Shown: positions 1 through 9,664 of the stretch, piece after piece
How the letters are laid out: each line of letters begins with the position of its first letter
Position numbering within the stretch: the first letter of the stretch is position 1
NCBI GenBank assembly: GCA_916613615.1
Contig: OU744727.1
Location: forward strand, 16,624,093 to 16,688,092
DNA: 64,000 nt
Direction of reading: 5' to 3'
Source of the DNA: Steromphala cineraria
Taxonomy: Eukaryota; Mollusca; Gastropoda; Trochida; Trochidae
The notes under the pieces: generated by a model
Databases searched by the model: none
Told to the model about the DNA's origin: nothing
The model's input: the letters and a program-made list of their open reading frames with translations, nothing else
Made by a program: the position numbers and the translations under genes

Positions 1-70
1 ATTCCCCCAGATTTGGAGATACAAGTTGAATCAAAACATTAAATTAATGTCAACATTGAAATAAGGATAT

Positions 71-3000
71 TTATATGGAGAGGTATGTCCAGTTGATGCC
101 TAGGGCAAAGTGTCCAACAAGTAGAAGCAGCTGTGTGGTCTCGATGTCGTACGTGTGTTGACCAAGCAGGACACCAGTCAGAGTTCTAAGATCAAGATTG
201 TCCAGGAGAACATAAGTTTCAACACCGAAAATGTCAAGAATATCAGTCCACATGGTTTCACGTTTCTCTGTGACAACTTTGTCCAGACATTGATGGAGAA
301 GATGGTGCACGAGACCATGCACAAGACAAGAGCACCTAGTACACAGTTCAGTCCTCACTGGATGAGTGATGAGAGACAGCACAGCTTTGAGTCTAGCACG
401 TCTGTGTGGATAGAATTTACCCTCTGTCCATAGCAGGTGTGGAGAATAGATTCTGTGACAGTTCCTAAATAGCTCCATAGTTGGGTCACTCTCAAGTCGT
501 GTCAGAAGTTCATTATGTTCTACTCTGCCAACGTTCTTCTTCACCTGTAGTTTCCAACTATTTGTTGTCGGCAAGGAACACAGTCGAGCCTGTGAGAGAA
601 CTTCATCAAGTCCATAGCGAGTGCACAGAGTCTTTATTTCTGGAATAAATCCATTGGTTACTTGATTGCTGGAGACACGATCAGAAAAGAAGCGATACAT
701 AAAAATAGATTTTGCTGAGCATTGAGTTGGGCAGTTGAGCAAGCGTCCAAAGAGAGACAGTTTACGGATACTTATGGTTGCCATGATGGGAAGTATTCCA
801 ATTAGTGAGAGAACCATATCTGTGCGAGTTCTTGTGGGTAATCCTTGGATTATCTTCAGACATAGTCTGTGTGCCCTTTCTAGTTGGAGACAACTGCTTT
901 GAGATAGGCAGTATAGAGTTTCACATCCGTATAAGGCTCTTGGGAGGACGATAGACTGGTAGATCTTCGCAGCAGTCAGTGAGTGTAGACCATTTTGGTG
1001 TATTCCAATGTTTCTGGTTGCAAAGAACGTTGATTTGATCTTCCTGCAGATGACATCGACTTGTACAGATGAATTTGAGTTCTTTGTTACAACAGTTCCA
1101 AGGTGAGTATAACTGTCAGTTTCTTGAATAGGTTTGTCGCCTAAGGACCAGGTTCTCCCTGAACGAATGTAAGATGAGGATGATTCATTAAAAACTATGA
1201 CGACACTTTTACTGGCACTGTATCTAAATCGCCATTTGCTGCTGTAATGTGAACAGATTTGGAGCAATGAATCAAGTCCACTCTTTGTGAAAGATAGGAG
1301 TGTTATGTCGTCTGCTTGTGTTGGTGCAGCACAAGAAATGGTGTTGATCTGGGCCCCACAGGGAGATGCAGCTAAACTCCTTAGCAGCTCATCAAGATAG
1401 AGTTGATAAAGCCAGGGTGACAGAACGCCTCCTTGTCGTGTTCCTTGTTTAATATCGAACCACTTGCTTGAATGACCTCTATATATGACACAACTTTGCA
1501 TGTTATGATACATTGCTTTAAGAGTACAGAGAATTGACTTGGGCGTCCCCAGGTGCTTCAGCTTTAGAAATAGACCATCGTGCCAAACACAATCAAATGC
1601 TTTCTCTGCATCAAGGAAACAACTGTATAATTTTGTGTTATTTTCAACAGCATATGCTATACACTCACGTAGCAGAAATGACGTCATTGTAGAGTCTATT
1701 CCACTTCTAAACCCATGCTGTAGTGGTGAGGGATTGTGAAGCTTTTCAAGGCGTGTAAGCAACACCCTCTCAAACAGTTTATATACAGCAGGAAGGAGTG
1801 TTATTGCCCTATAACTGTTTGGTTTAGTTTTAGGTTTGTTGCCGCCCTTGTACAAGGTAATGATCACACCACGTTTCATTGACGAAGGCACATAACCTTT
1901 TGTTAGAAAGGCATTGAACAAAATTGACAGGCATGTGATTAATTCAAGACCGCCATAGATAATATGTTCATTGGTAACGTGATCAATTCCTGGAGCTTTA
2001 CCTGTTTTCAGTTTAGCTTTGGCATAGTTGAGTTCATTCACCGTCACAGGCGACACAACTCTATCCTCCCATATGGGTACCTGGAGTTCCTGCTGAACAT
2101 GTTCCTTGTGTTGAGGATCAAAGGAAGCATCTTCTAGAGGAGTGTACAGAGAATTGAAGTATACGCTCCATCCATCAGCAATATCCTTAGGATCACGAGT
2201 AACAATTCCTTCTTTAAAGCACATGTCAGTTCCAGCATCTGCTCCATGCACTTTTCGTCTGGCATTCAGTGACTTCCAAAACGCTGACTGGTCCATTTCT
2301 GCTTGTTTGTCAATCTGATGCAAAACTTTACAATTCTGGTCTTCAATGTGTTTTCGTTGAGACCTTCTAAACTCTCTTTTCAGGTCTTTATAGACTCTGT
2401 AAGATATGCGGTTGTCGCCCCTTGGTTTTCCCTCGCGTATCCAAGCTGATCTTGCATGTCTCATTGATTTATGAAGATATTTCAATTCAGGAGACCAATA
2501 TGGTTTTAAATGTGGATTATATGTCTTCTTTGGGATACACTGTTCTGCTGATGTGATTATGCTACTTGTCAGTTCATCACAGTAGTTATCAATGTCATCT
2601 TCTGAATAGAGATCTGCATGACACAGTCCACTAGCCGTTAGCTGTTGTGATAAATGGGTTCCGTAACCAAACTTTAGCTGTTCTTGGCTTAGCTTCTTCC
2701 AATTGAAAGAAATTCTATTAAAGTCTGGTGGCAGACACGAAAATTCAAGGTCAATCACACAACTTGCAACAATCGGTCTGTGGTTACTGACGTTTAGTGC
2801 ATGATCATCTAGGATTTCACATGAACAGAAGCAGTCAAGCTTATTTTCAGGAACAGTAATATGGTCAATTAGTGAAGAATGGGTTCCATCAAAGGAGACG
2901 TAAGAGTATTTGGCTCCCTTACACAGAGCTGAAGTTGTGAGTGCTGTCAAATTGTTTGCAGATAAAAACTTTGCTACAGCATATTCTCTACCACTTGAAG

Positions 3001-3496
3001 AGGTTCTGTCTAGTTTACAGTTAAAATCACCCATAAAGATGACAGTTCCTTCATCTTTGTACCGATCATACAAGTTCCAAAGGGAATCTATGTAGTCGAT
3101 GAATAGTTGAACATTGGAGTTCGTAGACGGTAAATACACTTGGAATATAAAGATATTCACCAGAACACCAAGGCGTAATTGAATACCCACTACTCTGTCA
3201 TCTGTAATGTCTAACACATTGACAGCATTATCCAAACTTTTATGCCACAAAAGAGCTACTCCAGCCTTGCCAACTCTTCTGTTGCTTGGGAGGTTTAAGT
3301 CAGAATCACTTACTCCAAATGCTTTGTAATCGAGGCTGATTGCATCAAGGAGAGACAAATCTTTTTCAAATAGCCAGTGTTCACTGATACCACAAACGTC
3401 AACATCGTATCTGTGTAAGATGTGCCTTAAGTATTGAATGCTCGTTGTAATTCCAGTTGCATTCCATGTAAGAATATTAAGTTTGTTCAGTGACAT
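71..3496 (-). CDS. LINE-A ORF2: AP-endonuclease / reverse transcriptase
   Basis: This 1141-aa polyprotein nicks target DNA and primes reverse transcription at the nick. The endonuclease spans residues about 5-245: WNATG near residue 11, SEHW (Glu39), GDFN (Asp157/Asn159), LIDH (Asp211) and SNHRPI (His239). The reverse transcriptase spans about 495-780: GKAPGIDH, the finger motif around SYRAITLLP, QHGFR, the first catalytic Asp in FLDAEKAFD (Asp629), GTRQGGVLSP and the active-site box QADD (727-730). The C-terminal part holds a Cys/His cluster, CTRC...HGLVHHLLHQC. Two positions are unusual: Gln replaces the common Tyr/Phe of (Y/F)ADD, and Asn replaces the usual Asp of SDH. Otherwise the frame is clean. 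The start ATG overlaps the ORF1 stop by one base. Confidence 0.95.
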   Translation of the reverse strand: MSLNKLNILTWNATGITTSIQYLRHILHRYDVDVCGISEHWLFEKDLSLLDAISLDYKAFGVSDSDLNLPSNRRVGKAGVALLWHKSLDNAVNVLDITDDRVVGIQLRLGVLVNIFIFQVYLPSTNSNVQLFIDYIDSLWNLYDRYKDEGTVIFMGDFNCKLDRTSSSGREYAVAKFLSANNLTALTTSALCKGAKYSYVSFDGTHSSLIDHITVPENKLDCFCSCEILDDHALNVSNHRPIVASCVIDLEFSCLPPDFNRISFNWKKLSQEQLKFGYGTHLSQQLTASGLCHADLYSEDDIDNYCDELTSSIITSAEQCIPKKTYNPHLKPYWSPELKYLHKSMRHARSAWIREGKPRGDNRISYRVYKDLKREFRRSQRKHIEDQNCKVLHQIDKQAEMDQSAFWKSLNARRKVHGADAGTDMCFKEGIVTRDPKDIADGWSVYFNSLYTPLEDASFDPQHKEHVQQELQVPIWEDRVVSPVTVNELNYAKAKLKTGKAPGIDHVTNEHIIYGGLELITCLSILFNAFLTKGYVPSSMKRGVIITLYKGGNKPKTKPNSYRAITLLPAVYKLFERVLLTRLEKLHNPSPLQHGFRSGIDSTMTSFLLRECIAYAVENNTKLYSCFLDAEKAFDCVWHDGLFLKLKHLGTPKSILCTLKAMYHNMQSCVIYRGHSSKWFDIKQGTRQGGVLSPWLYQLYLDELLRSLAASPCGAQINTISCAAPTQADDITLLSFTKSGLDSLLQICSHYSSKWRFRYSASKSVVIVFNESSSSYIRSGRTWSLGDKPIQETDSYTHLGTVVTKNSNSSVQVDVICRKIKSTFFATRNIGIHQNGLHSLTAAKIYQSIVLPRALYGCETLYCLSQSSCLQLERAHRLCLKIIQGLPTRTRTDMVLSLIGILPIMATISIRKLSLFGRLLNCPTQCSAKSIFMYRFFSDRVSSNQVTNGFIPEIKTLCTRYGLDEVLSQARLCSLPTTNSWKLQVKKNVGRVEHNELLTRLESDPTMELFRNCHRIYSPHLLWTEGKFYPHRRARLKAVLSLITHPVRTELCTRCSCLVHGLVHHLLHQCLDKVVTEKRETMWTDILDIFGVETYVLLDNLDLRTLTGVLLGQHTYDIETTQLLLLVGHFALGINWTYLSI

Positions 3497-3498
3497 TA
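3494..3498 (-). promoter_or_regulatory. UAAUG stop-start junction between LINE-A ORF1 and ORF2
   Basis: On the minus strand the ORF1 stop TAA and the ORF2 start ATG share their A, giving TAATG. The same arrangement drives termination-reinitiation in the silkworm LINE SART1 and in some RNA viruses. It suggests ORF2 is made at low level by ribosomes that terminate ORF1. The overlap is seen directly; the mechanism is inferred by analogy. Confidence 0.8.
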
Positions 3499-5622
3499 TT
3501 CAAACTGGGCAAGGTACGCCTTATTGCTCATCCATGGTCGGCATGTTATGTTTCTGGGCCAAAATCCTTCAGATTCTAACTTAAAGACGTCTGAAGAATG
3601 GACATTGACACGGGCTGAAACAGTTCCTTTCCTCCTGCTCGACATGAGACGAATGATCGTTGTTTTAACACCTAGAGTTGAGAGATACTTGACAATGTCA
3701 TCTGTTTTGACATCTGGAGCTATTCCACTAAGGAAGAATCGTTTTACTCGTAGCTTGTCAACACCTCTGAATGTCATCCATGTTTGAGAGGTAACTTCAC
3801 TGTCCTTGATGTCATTATTGGTATCATGAATTGTCTCACGACTGATAATATGATTAGTATCATGAGTGGCGACATGATTGATGTGATGATTGCCATCGAG
3901 ATTGGTGTCATGATTGATGTCATGATTGTTGTCATGATTGTTGTCATGATTGTTGTCGTGATTGATGTCATGATTGTTGTCATGATTGTTGTCGTGATTG
4001 ATGTCATGATTGATGTCATGATTGATGTCGTGATTGATGTCGTGAATGACGTCATGATTGCTGATATGGTTGATGTCATGATTGTTGTCTAGGTTGATGT
4101 CATGACTCCTATCATGATTGATGTCATGATTGATGTTGTAACTGTCTGAGACTTTTTCACGTGCATTTGTACTTGATACATTTTTCTGTACAGTTTGGAC
4201 GTTTTGGCATGTCATTGTTTTATTCTCCTTTTGGTTAATGTTTTCCTTTGCTGAAGCATCTGTATTCAGGCGGTTGATCAGATTCTTCCTCTTTGGAACC
4301 ATGCTTTTTGTAGACTTTGTGAAAGTTTCCTCCATTGTTCCAGTTTGTTTGGAGTCAGGGGACATATCTTGTGATGGCGTCTGCATCCTTAATTCAGCTT
4401 TGACTTTGGTGATTTGCTCTGAAAGGTGGGTTGCAAAAGTTTCAAACATTTGTCCATGCATATCATCAAGTTTGTTGATATATTGCTTTAAGAACTCACT
4501 GTTATTTTCACACATTTCTTTGCTTGATTTTTTCAGGTTTTGCACTTTTGATTCAATACTTGTGCAATTACGTTTCAAGACTGAAACATCATCTAATAAA
4601 ATCTTTTGATTTTCTTCAAGTGTCTTGGAATCATCTGTGAGTGTGTTGATGACACTCTTGAAACCTGTTAGACCACGTGCACGGTCATCACGAACGCTAG
4701 TTAGGCCATGAGTGTTAATCTCTACGTCTTTAGATACCTTTGTGACGTCATTTCTTAGTTGTTTCATGAGGCTGGCATGCTTAGAGCACCTGGACTCAAT
4801 ACTTGTTACATCATGTTGTAACGTTTCATGACGATCACACATTGTTTCAACCTTTTGCTTGAGTTGCTTGATTGATTCAGAATTATTTTGACAGTGTACC
4901 TTCAGTAGAGAGATATTGTTACATAAGTCAGTGATTGAGCGCTCGAGCTCTTCAATGTCACACAATACCTGGCCCTTTCGAGGGACCTTCTGTCTGGGTG
5001 TTGTACATGCTTCTGTTGATTTGAAACAATGGGACTGGCTTACACTATTGTCATTGAGAACTGGGTCATTACCTTGTAGTAAACTTGTTTCGTGGTTTAC
5101 ACTTTCTGGACGTTGTTTACTTGAAACTAATTCTTTTATTTCCTCAAAAGAATCACCATTCAAGTAGTAAATCAAACATGAACAGTCTCTTGCTAATTTA
5201 ACAAGCACAGTATCGCCATTACGAAAAGCTTTTCGTTTTTTCATTTGACAATTATATAATTCGCAATTCTGTGATTTCACTATATCAAATAAGTTTCTCC
5301 TTAAATCCTCCATTTGATATTCATTACCATCAACTTCCTTTATCAACTTCCGAACCATTATGTCTTTAGGGTAATGTGAGAAGTTTTCTAGAATGAAATC
5401 TGTTGTAATCAACTCACATATATTGTCCTGTGTTGTGTTGAATTCAGCAGCTTCATTTTCAGATTGATTCCCGCCTGGAATCTCTGTTTCAGGAATGACA
5501 CAGTCTGTTGATTTCTTGATTGGTGTCACTTGTACATTCACAGCATCAAAACGCTTTCCAGGAAGAGAAGAAATTGACATGTTTTGCAGAGAGACAAATT
5601 CGTGCGGCCTACTGTCCGCCAT
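3496..5622 (-). CDS. LINE-A ORF1 protein (nucleic-acid-binding, coiled coil, NHD repeats)
   Basis: This is a 708-aa protein expected to coat the element's RNA as the chaperone partner of ORF2. Residues about 1-165 form a unique N-terminal region. Residues about 220-410 are rich in heptad-like Leu/Ile/Val spacing with Glu/Lys, consistent with a long coiled coil for multimerisation. Residues about 497-600 are a tandem tetrapeptide repeat dominated by NHDI and NHDN. Residues about 627-697 (from KRFFLSGIAPDV to ITCRPWM) look like the small RRM-like fold at the C terminus of many CR1-type ORF1 proteins. There is no CCHC knuckle and no L1-type core. The ATG at 5622 is the first in frame and is followed by an open frame to the TAA at 3496-3498, whose last A is the first base of the ORF2 ATG. 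Function is inferred from position and architecture. Confidence 0.88.
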   Translation of the reverse strand: MADSRPHEFVSLQNMSISSLPGKRFDAVNVQVTPIKKSTDCVIPETEIPGGNQSENEAAEFNTTQDNICELITTDFILENFSHYPKDIMVRKLIKEVDGNEYQMEDLRRNLFDIVKSQNCELYNCQMKKRKAFRNGDTVLVKLARDCSCLIYYLNGDSFEEIKELVSSKQRPESVNHETSLLQGNDPVLNDNSVSQSHCFKSTEACTTPRQKVPRKGQVLCDIEELERSITDLCNNISLLKVHCQNNSESIKQLKQKVETMCDRHETLQHDVTSIESRCSKHASLMKQLRNDVTKVSKDVEINTHGLTSVRDDRARGLTGFKSVINTLTDDSKTLEENQKILLDDVSVLKRNCTSIESKVQNLKKSSKEMCENNSEFLKQYINKLDDMHGQMFETFATHLSEQITKVKAELRMQTPSQDMSPDSKQTGTMEETFTKSTKSMVPKRKNLINRLNTDASAKENINQKENKTMTCQNVQTVQKNVSSTNAREKVSDSYNINHDINHDRSHDINLDNNHDINHISNHDVIHDINHDINHDINHDINHDNNHDNNHDINHDNNHDNNHDNNHDINHDTNLDGNHHINHVATHDTNHIISRETIHDTNNDIKDSEVTSQTWMTFRGVDKLRVKRFFLSGIAPDVKTDDIVKYLSTLGVKTTIIRLMSSRRKGTVSARVNVHSSDVFKLESEGFWPRNITCRPWMSNKAYLAQFE
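3823..4134 (-). repeat. 12-bp minisatellite inside LINE-A ORF1 (NHD[I/N] repeats)
   Basis: This is an imperfect tandem array with a 12-bp period (plus-strand core ATTGATGTCATG, varying with ATTGTTGTCATG). Each unit encodes four residues, so copy number changes keep the frame. The translation is a run of about 25 Asn-His-Asp-Ile/Asn units with more degenerate edges. The array also makes long open frames on other strands, which are artefacts. Confidence 0.95.
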
Positions 5623-5699
5623 CTTGAATATCTAGCCACATAAATACCCTCATTATATCTATATCTCATGATGTAATGCTGCTACAAAGAATTTATTTC

Positions 5700-8594
5700 A
5701 GTGAACAGGGAGTTCAATAGGGGACTGTCACCCGAGCGGTTTTGAACTGGATCCAGAATGAAGTAGTTAAACACTGTGGAATGATAGACGAGCAGCAAAT
5801 GCCTTAGAGGGGAATATCTCTGGGATCAAGAAGAATAATCGAAGGAAACGAAATCCCATAAGTCGTTTGGCTTTTCGTTACGTTACACGGTCAAATTACA
5901 TGTTAGAAGTCATCGCTGTTTAACTACAAGGCAATCCGAGGCGTCTTATTGTGAAACGGTATTAACCTGTTTTACACTGGTATAAACCGATCCTTCCTGT
6001 TCTGAAGTGAAATCGGTCTCTGGTTTGCATTTATTGTAACTGATCATCTCTGTTTGGACTCCGTCGCCTTATATATGAGTATTAAGAAACCGAATTGTGA
6101 CTTTGGATTGTTGATTTTGATTGTGATTATTCTGTCTCTATATCGACTAGCTTACTTGAGGTATAAACGCAAATCTGTGCGAGTTTCGTAGAAGTCATGT
6201 GACACATCTCTGGGAGTAATAATTTCTTTACAACTAATTCTAGTCCGTTGTTATCTCATCAAAATATCCAGAACACGACCTGCTTCTATTGCGACAGGTC
6301 GCAACAGTGTCGTCACGAAAATAGTTTACAGAAGAAAATACGAGATAACGCTACAAAAGTCGTTCCTTGGCAATAGTGATATATGTACATGTATAAAGAG
6401 AATAACTACATTGAAATTATTCTACTACTGATGATTGACCCCATTTCTGAAAAAAAAAAGATATCAAGGTTTGGGTTTATAAACTATTGATTATAATGAA
6501 GAGTGTTAGTGAGATGTTTTAATTGAATGACGAATGTTACCTCTTCCACATATCATTTTTGAATGCACGGTAGCAACTGATAAGGACAATAAGAAAGATA
6601 TATTTTAAAAATCAATACAATGATTTCTTATCCAATTTCGAATCCATTTTCCTAACTCGAACGATTAGAACATTTTCACACTAAAATAGCCGCATGCAGT
6701 TTTCGTTACATTCGTGATAATTTTTCTACGACTCCGATAATCGGTTGAATAGTGGGATGTTTACCTCTCCGAAGAAAATATATCTAGCGGAGACTAATAA
6801 CTAATTGATATTAAAATGAATAATATTTGATAATAAATCGAAGTAGTGTGCCTTTACAGAACTTTAGATGATCATGGATGTTATGAATTGATAACGATTC
6901 GAAGCATCTTAGCGTTTATGAATATAGGACGCGGAACTTACACATGCATTTGAAACAGTGACGTAATAAGCTAAATGAAGTTTTTAACTACTAGTATCAA
7001 AAGAAACAACTAATTAGCAATTATGTTATCTAACGCTTAACTTGATGAGATTCCTTGAATTTCATCAATAATTCATACGATTAGAGAGAATTAAATGGAA
7101 GGAAAAGAAATAAGGTAAACACGATGTAGTCACGCTACATATCCCATATACCAGTGACACACTTGTTTAGTACACAGTAGCACGTCACTAGCCCGTTCGG
7201 TAGTATTGGGAAAATTAAACATTTATTTGTAAATTTCCAAAGTCTTTAAAAAGCACAGAGTGTATGTTGAAGCACTGAGTACGTCTTCAACTGGTTTACA
7301 CTGCATCAGACATATAGTCTTCATTTGAATTAGCTCACATGTGAAAATGAAACTAAGATTGTAATGTTTTGAAATAAAGAATAATAATTGGAAAACATGA
7401 ATTAATTGTTTGATATGCATTCTAGAAGGTGTTGGTATAAGGTATAAGGTATGAGGCTTTTAGACGTTATAAGGATCTATATCGCAAAGTCTCTAATGTC
7501 AAATGAAGAAGTTGTTCATCCATAGCATTTACTGTGTATTCCTTACGTGAATTTGTTTTAAAAAAGGATTAATTTTCATTGAGTTATTGATTTGTTTACT
7601 TAAATTCATATTGATAAATCCCGAGATGAGTTTTTAAAACATTTTATGTAAGTATGATACAGTTCAATCATTAGTGGTTCCCACTTCCATTTTCAAATCA
7701 CCTTTTCATCGACTGTCTGACAACTCGACAGATAAGGTTGCAGTTATAAATGTTAAAGAAAATCACAATTTGAAAGAAACACCATAAACTGCGATGAAAG
7801 TAATGTCTCCAGAAGAAAACGTCAATTTGAACATTAAGTGAAATAATTGTACACATCGTGATGCGAGTATGAAGTTTGGCATGATAGTAGACTAAGTTGA
7901 TACCCTTCTTATAACATACAGATCGAGAGACCTCGCAAACTATTTTTCATTTTTGGTAAAAAGTGGGGAAAAGTATAGCTACAATATATAGCTTTTACAA
8001 GATAATCATACAATATCAAATGCGTCACACTGATTAAGTAGCTAAATATTATATTCACAAGTCTATGTAAGCACACAGTTGAATGTAGAAACAGTTAACG
8101 GGCCTAATACCCTGATAGAGGAGACCGACTTGTAATGGTAACATATATAACATATGTCAGATATTGAATAACTCATTAAAACTAAATCTTTCCAAATTAA
8201 ATGCATAAAATATCTGTACTCAACTTTTCAAAATATTTCTCTTTTCTCTTTCCATATGACTAACGCCCCTGTGTATTTAACTAATTAGGAGCTGTTTGGA
8301 TATTTATCTTTAAAGAACTGATTCAAATTAAAATTTCCGCCACATGTCTTCGGTAATTATGAAACTTGAATCCGTTTAAGTTTTAATCCGACATCGTAAA
8401 TAAATTCTTGAAGCTTTATACCGGATTAAACAACTTGAAGAAAATATCCATATATAAACCATAGTGTGCATTATTGATTCATAATTCTAATTTAAGACGA
8501 AAATCTTCATTAAGAAACGAGCTGAATAGCCCTTAATGCCTTAATATACTCAGAGAAGGAATATTTGTGAATCATTGAACGAATTTGTATAATA
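5700..8594. other. Non-coding stretch, nothing recognised
   Basis: This is AT-rich sequence downstream of the LINE-A 5' end. The only ORFs are short and not protein-like. I see no RNA gene, no long inverted repeat and no LINE fragment. The first few hundred bases may still belong to the LINE-A 5' UTR. Confidence 0.5.
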
Positions 8595-8614
8595 GGAGAT
8601 TCAAAACCTATGCT

Positions 8615-8935
8615 TTATTTGCTCTTTGCCAAGATTGGTGAAACTAACAAATTAGGCTTGAGAGCGGAGCGTCCGCTTGCAATAGAATGACAGCGGGAAC
8701 GACCAATAAAACATCCATCATAATATTGAGGCCGGATTTTTTGTCCATCTGCGGAAGGAAAGCGCCGTAATCCGCCGGAAAGCGTATTAGTTCTTGCCTT
8801 TTGACAAGCGGCGGCATACTTGACAAAGTAGTGCACTTGAGTGAAGTTTCCGTGGAGATGATATTTTCCCGCAGACTCATTACAGGCAAAAGCAGTAGCA
8901 CCAACCCTCATCTGACCCATATGCTTATTTATCAT
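8615..8935 (-). CDS. Hypothetical terminal-exon-like ORF, unrecognised
   Basis: This is a locally less AT-rich block with a minus-strand open frame ending in ...SPILAKSK at a TAA that lies inside an AATAAA polyadenylation-type hexamer (about 8614-8619). The best part of the frame (HLHGNFTQVHYFVKYAAAC and following residues) has an ordinary amino-acid mix. A second minus frame is open across the same bases, so the reading frame is not certain. I recognise no domain. It could be the last exon of a host gene or a fragment of a transposon. No partner exon is evident. Confidence 0.2.
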   Translation of the reverse strand: MINKHMGQMRVGATAFACNESAGKYHLHGNFTQVHYFVKYAAACQKARTNTLSGGLRRFPSADGQKIRPQYYDGCFIGRSRCHSIASGRSALKPNLLVSPILAKSK

Positions 8936-9067
8936 TCTTGAGTCAATCAGAGGGGAGACAAATTAACTATATTGGATCTCCATCAGGCTATAGCTATTCT
9001 CCAGTAGGATTCTCCTACAATGAGTTCACTCCATACCTAGTTCACTCAAGCCTGGTTTACAATCAGT

Positions 9068-9369
9068 CTGTATTCCATATCCATCTTGCCAGTATTTCAA
9101 ATCTCCAACGTATTTTCTCAAAATAAATCGATTGATTTTCTTTGAGGGTAAGTCGTAAAGGCAATTTGATAACAAATGGAATTCTTTCTTAAAAATAGGT
9201 TTCGGATTATTTTGCATGAACCTGTATTCCATATCCATCTTGCCAGTTCTTCAAATCTCCAACATTTCCCCCAAAATAAAACGATTGCTCTTATTGGAGG
9301 GAAGTCGTAAGGCACTTTGATATCAAATGGAAATATTGAAAAAAATAGGTTTTGGATCATTTCGCATTA
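9068..9369. repeat. Two-copy direct tandem duplication, about 150 bp
   Basis: Two adjacent copies (about 9068-9221 and 9222-9369) both start with CTGTATTCCATATCCATCTT and end near a TAGGTTT(C/T)GGATCATT-like segment. They differ by scattered substitutions and small indels, so the duplication is not very recent. It is non-coding and lies just left of the larger duplicated unit. Confidence 0.85.
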
Positions 9370-9664
9370 AAAAAGAGCATGTTACCCAATATCCTTTGCA
9401 AGGTGGCTCAAGGCTGATAGGTGCCAATGTTAGAACATCAAAGAGCTTGGAGTCTCTCTCTTACGCTATATCTCAGGATCGACTAATGGGAAAGGTTCTG
9501 TGTTTATTGTAATGGATATGATATTTGATGTGTTTCATATCTGACACTTGTTTTTCAAATACTGTGACAGTGTCATAACTCCTTATCAATAACTTTCAAT
9601 GATTAGAAGGATTACGTTTTCTTCTATGGTAATTACTTTTCCCCTTTTTGACAGTTACATTACT

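Larger units (their letters stand above)
1..5700 (-). mobile_element. LINE-A: APE-type non-LTR retrotransposon, two intact ORFs
   Basis: The region reads on the minus strand as 5' leader, ORF1 (708 aa), ORF2 (1141 aa) and the start of a 3' UTR that leaves the window on the left. Both ORFs are uninterrupted, so this copy is young or still active. Order and domains (coiled-coil ORF1; endonuclease plus reverse transcriptase ORF2 with a C-terminal Cys/His segment) are those of the CR1/Jockey-like group. I cannot fix the clade by eye. The 5' boundary is approximate (5.65-5.9 kb), because only the ORF1 start at 5622 is clear. No target site duplication can be checked because the 3' end is outside the window. 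Confidence 0.93.

Noticed and set aside
3784..4092. Open frames on both strands across the 12-bp repeat
   Set aside because: They are by-products of the tandem repeat within LINE-A ORF1; their Met/Ile/Val patterns have no meaning outside it.
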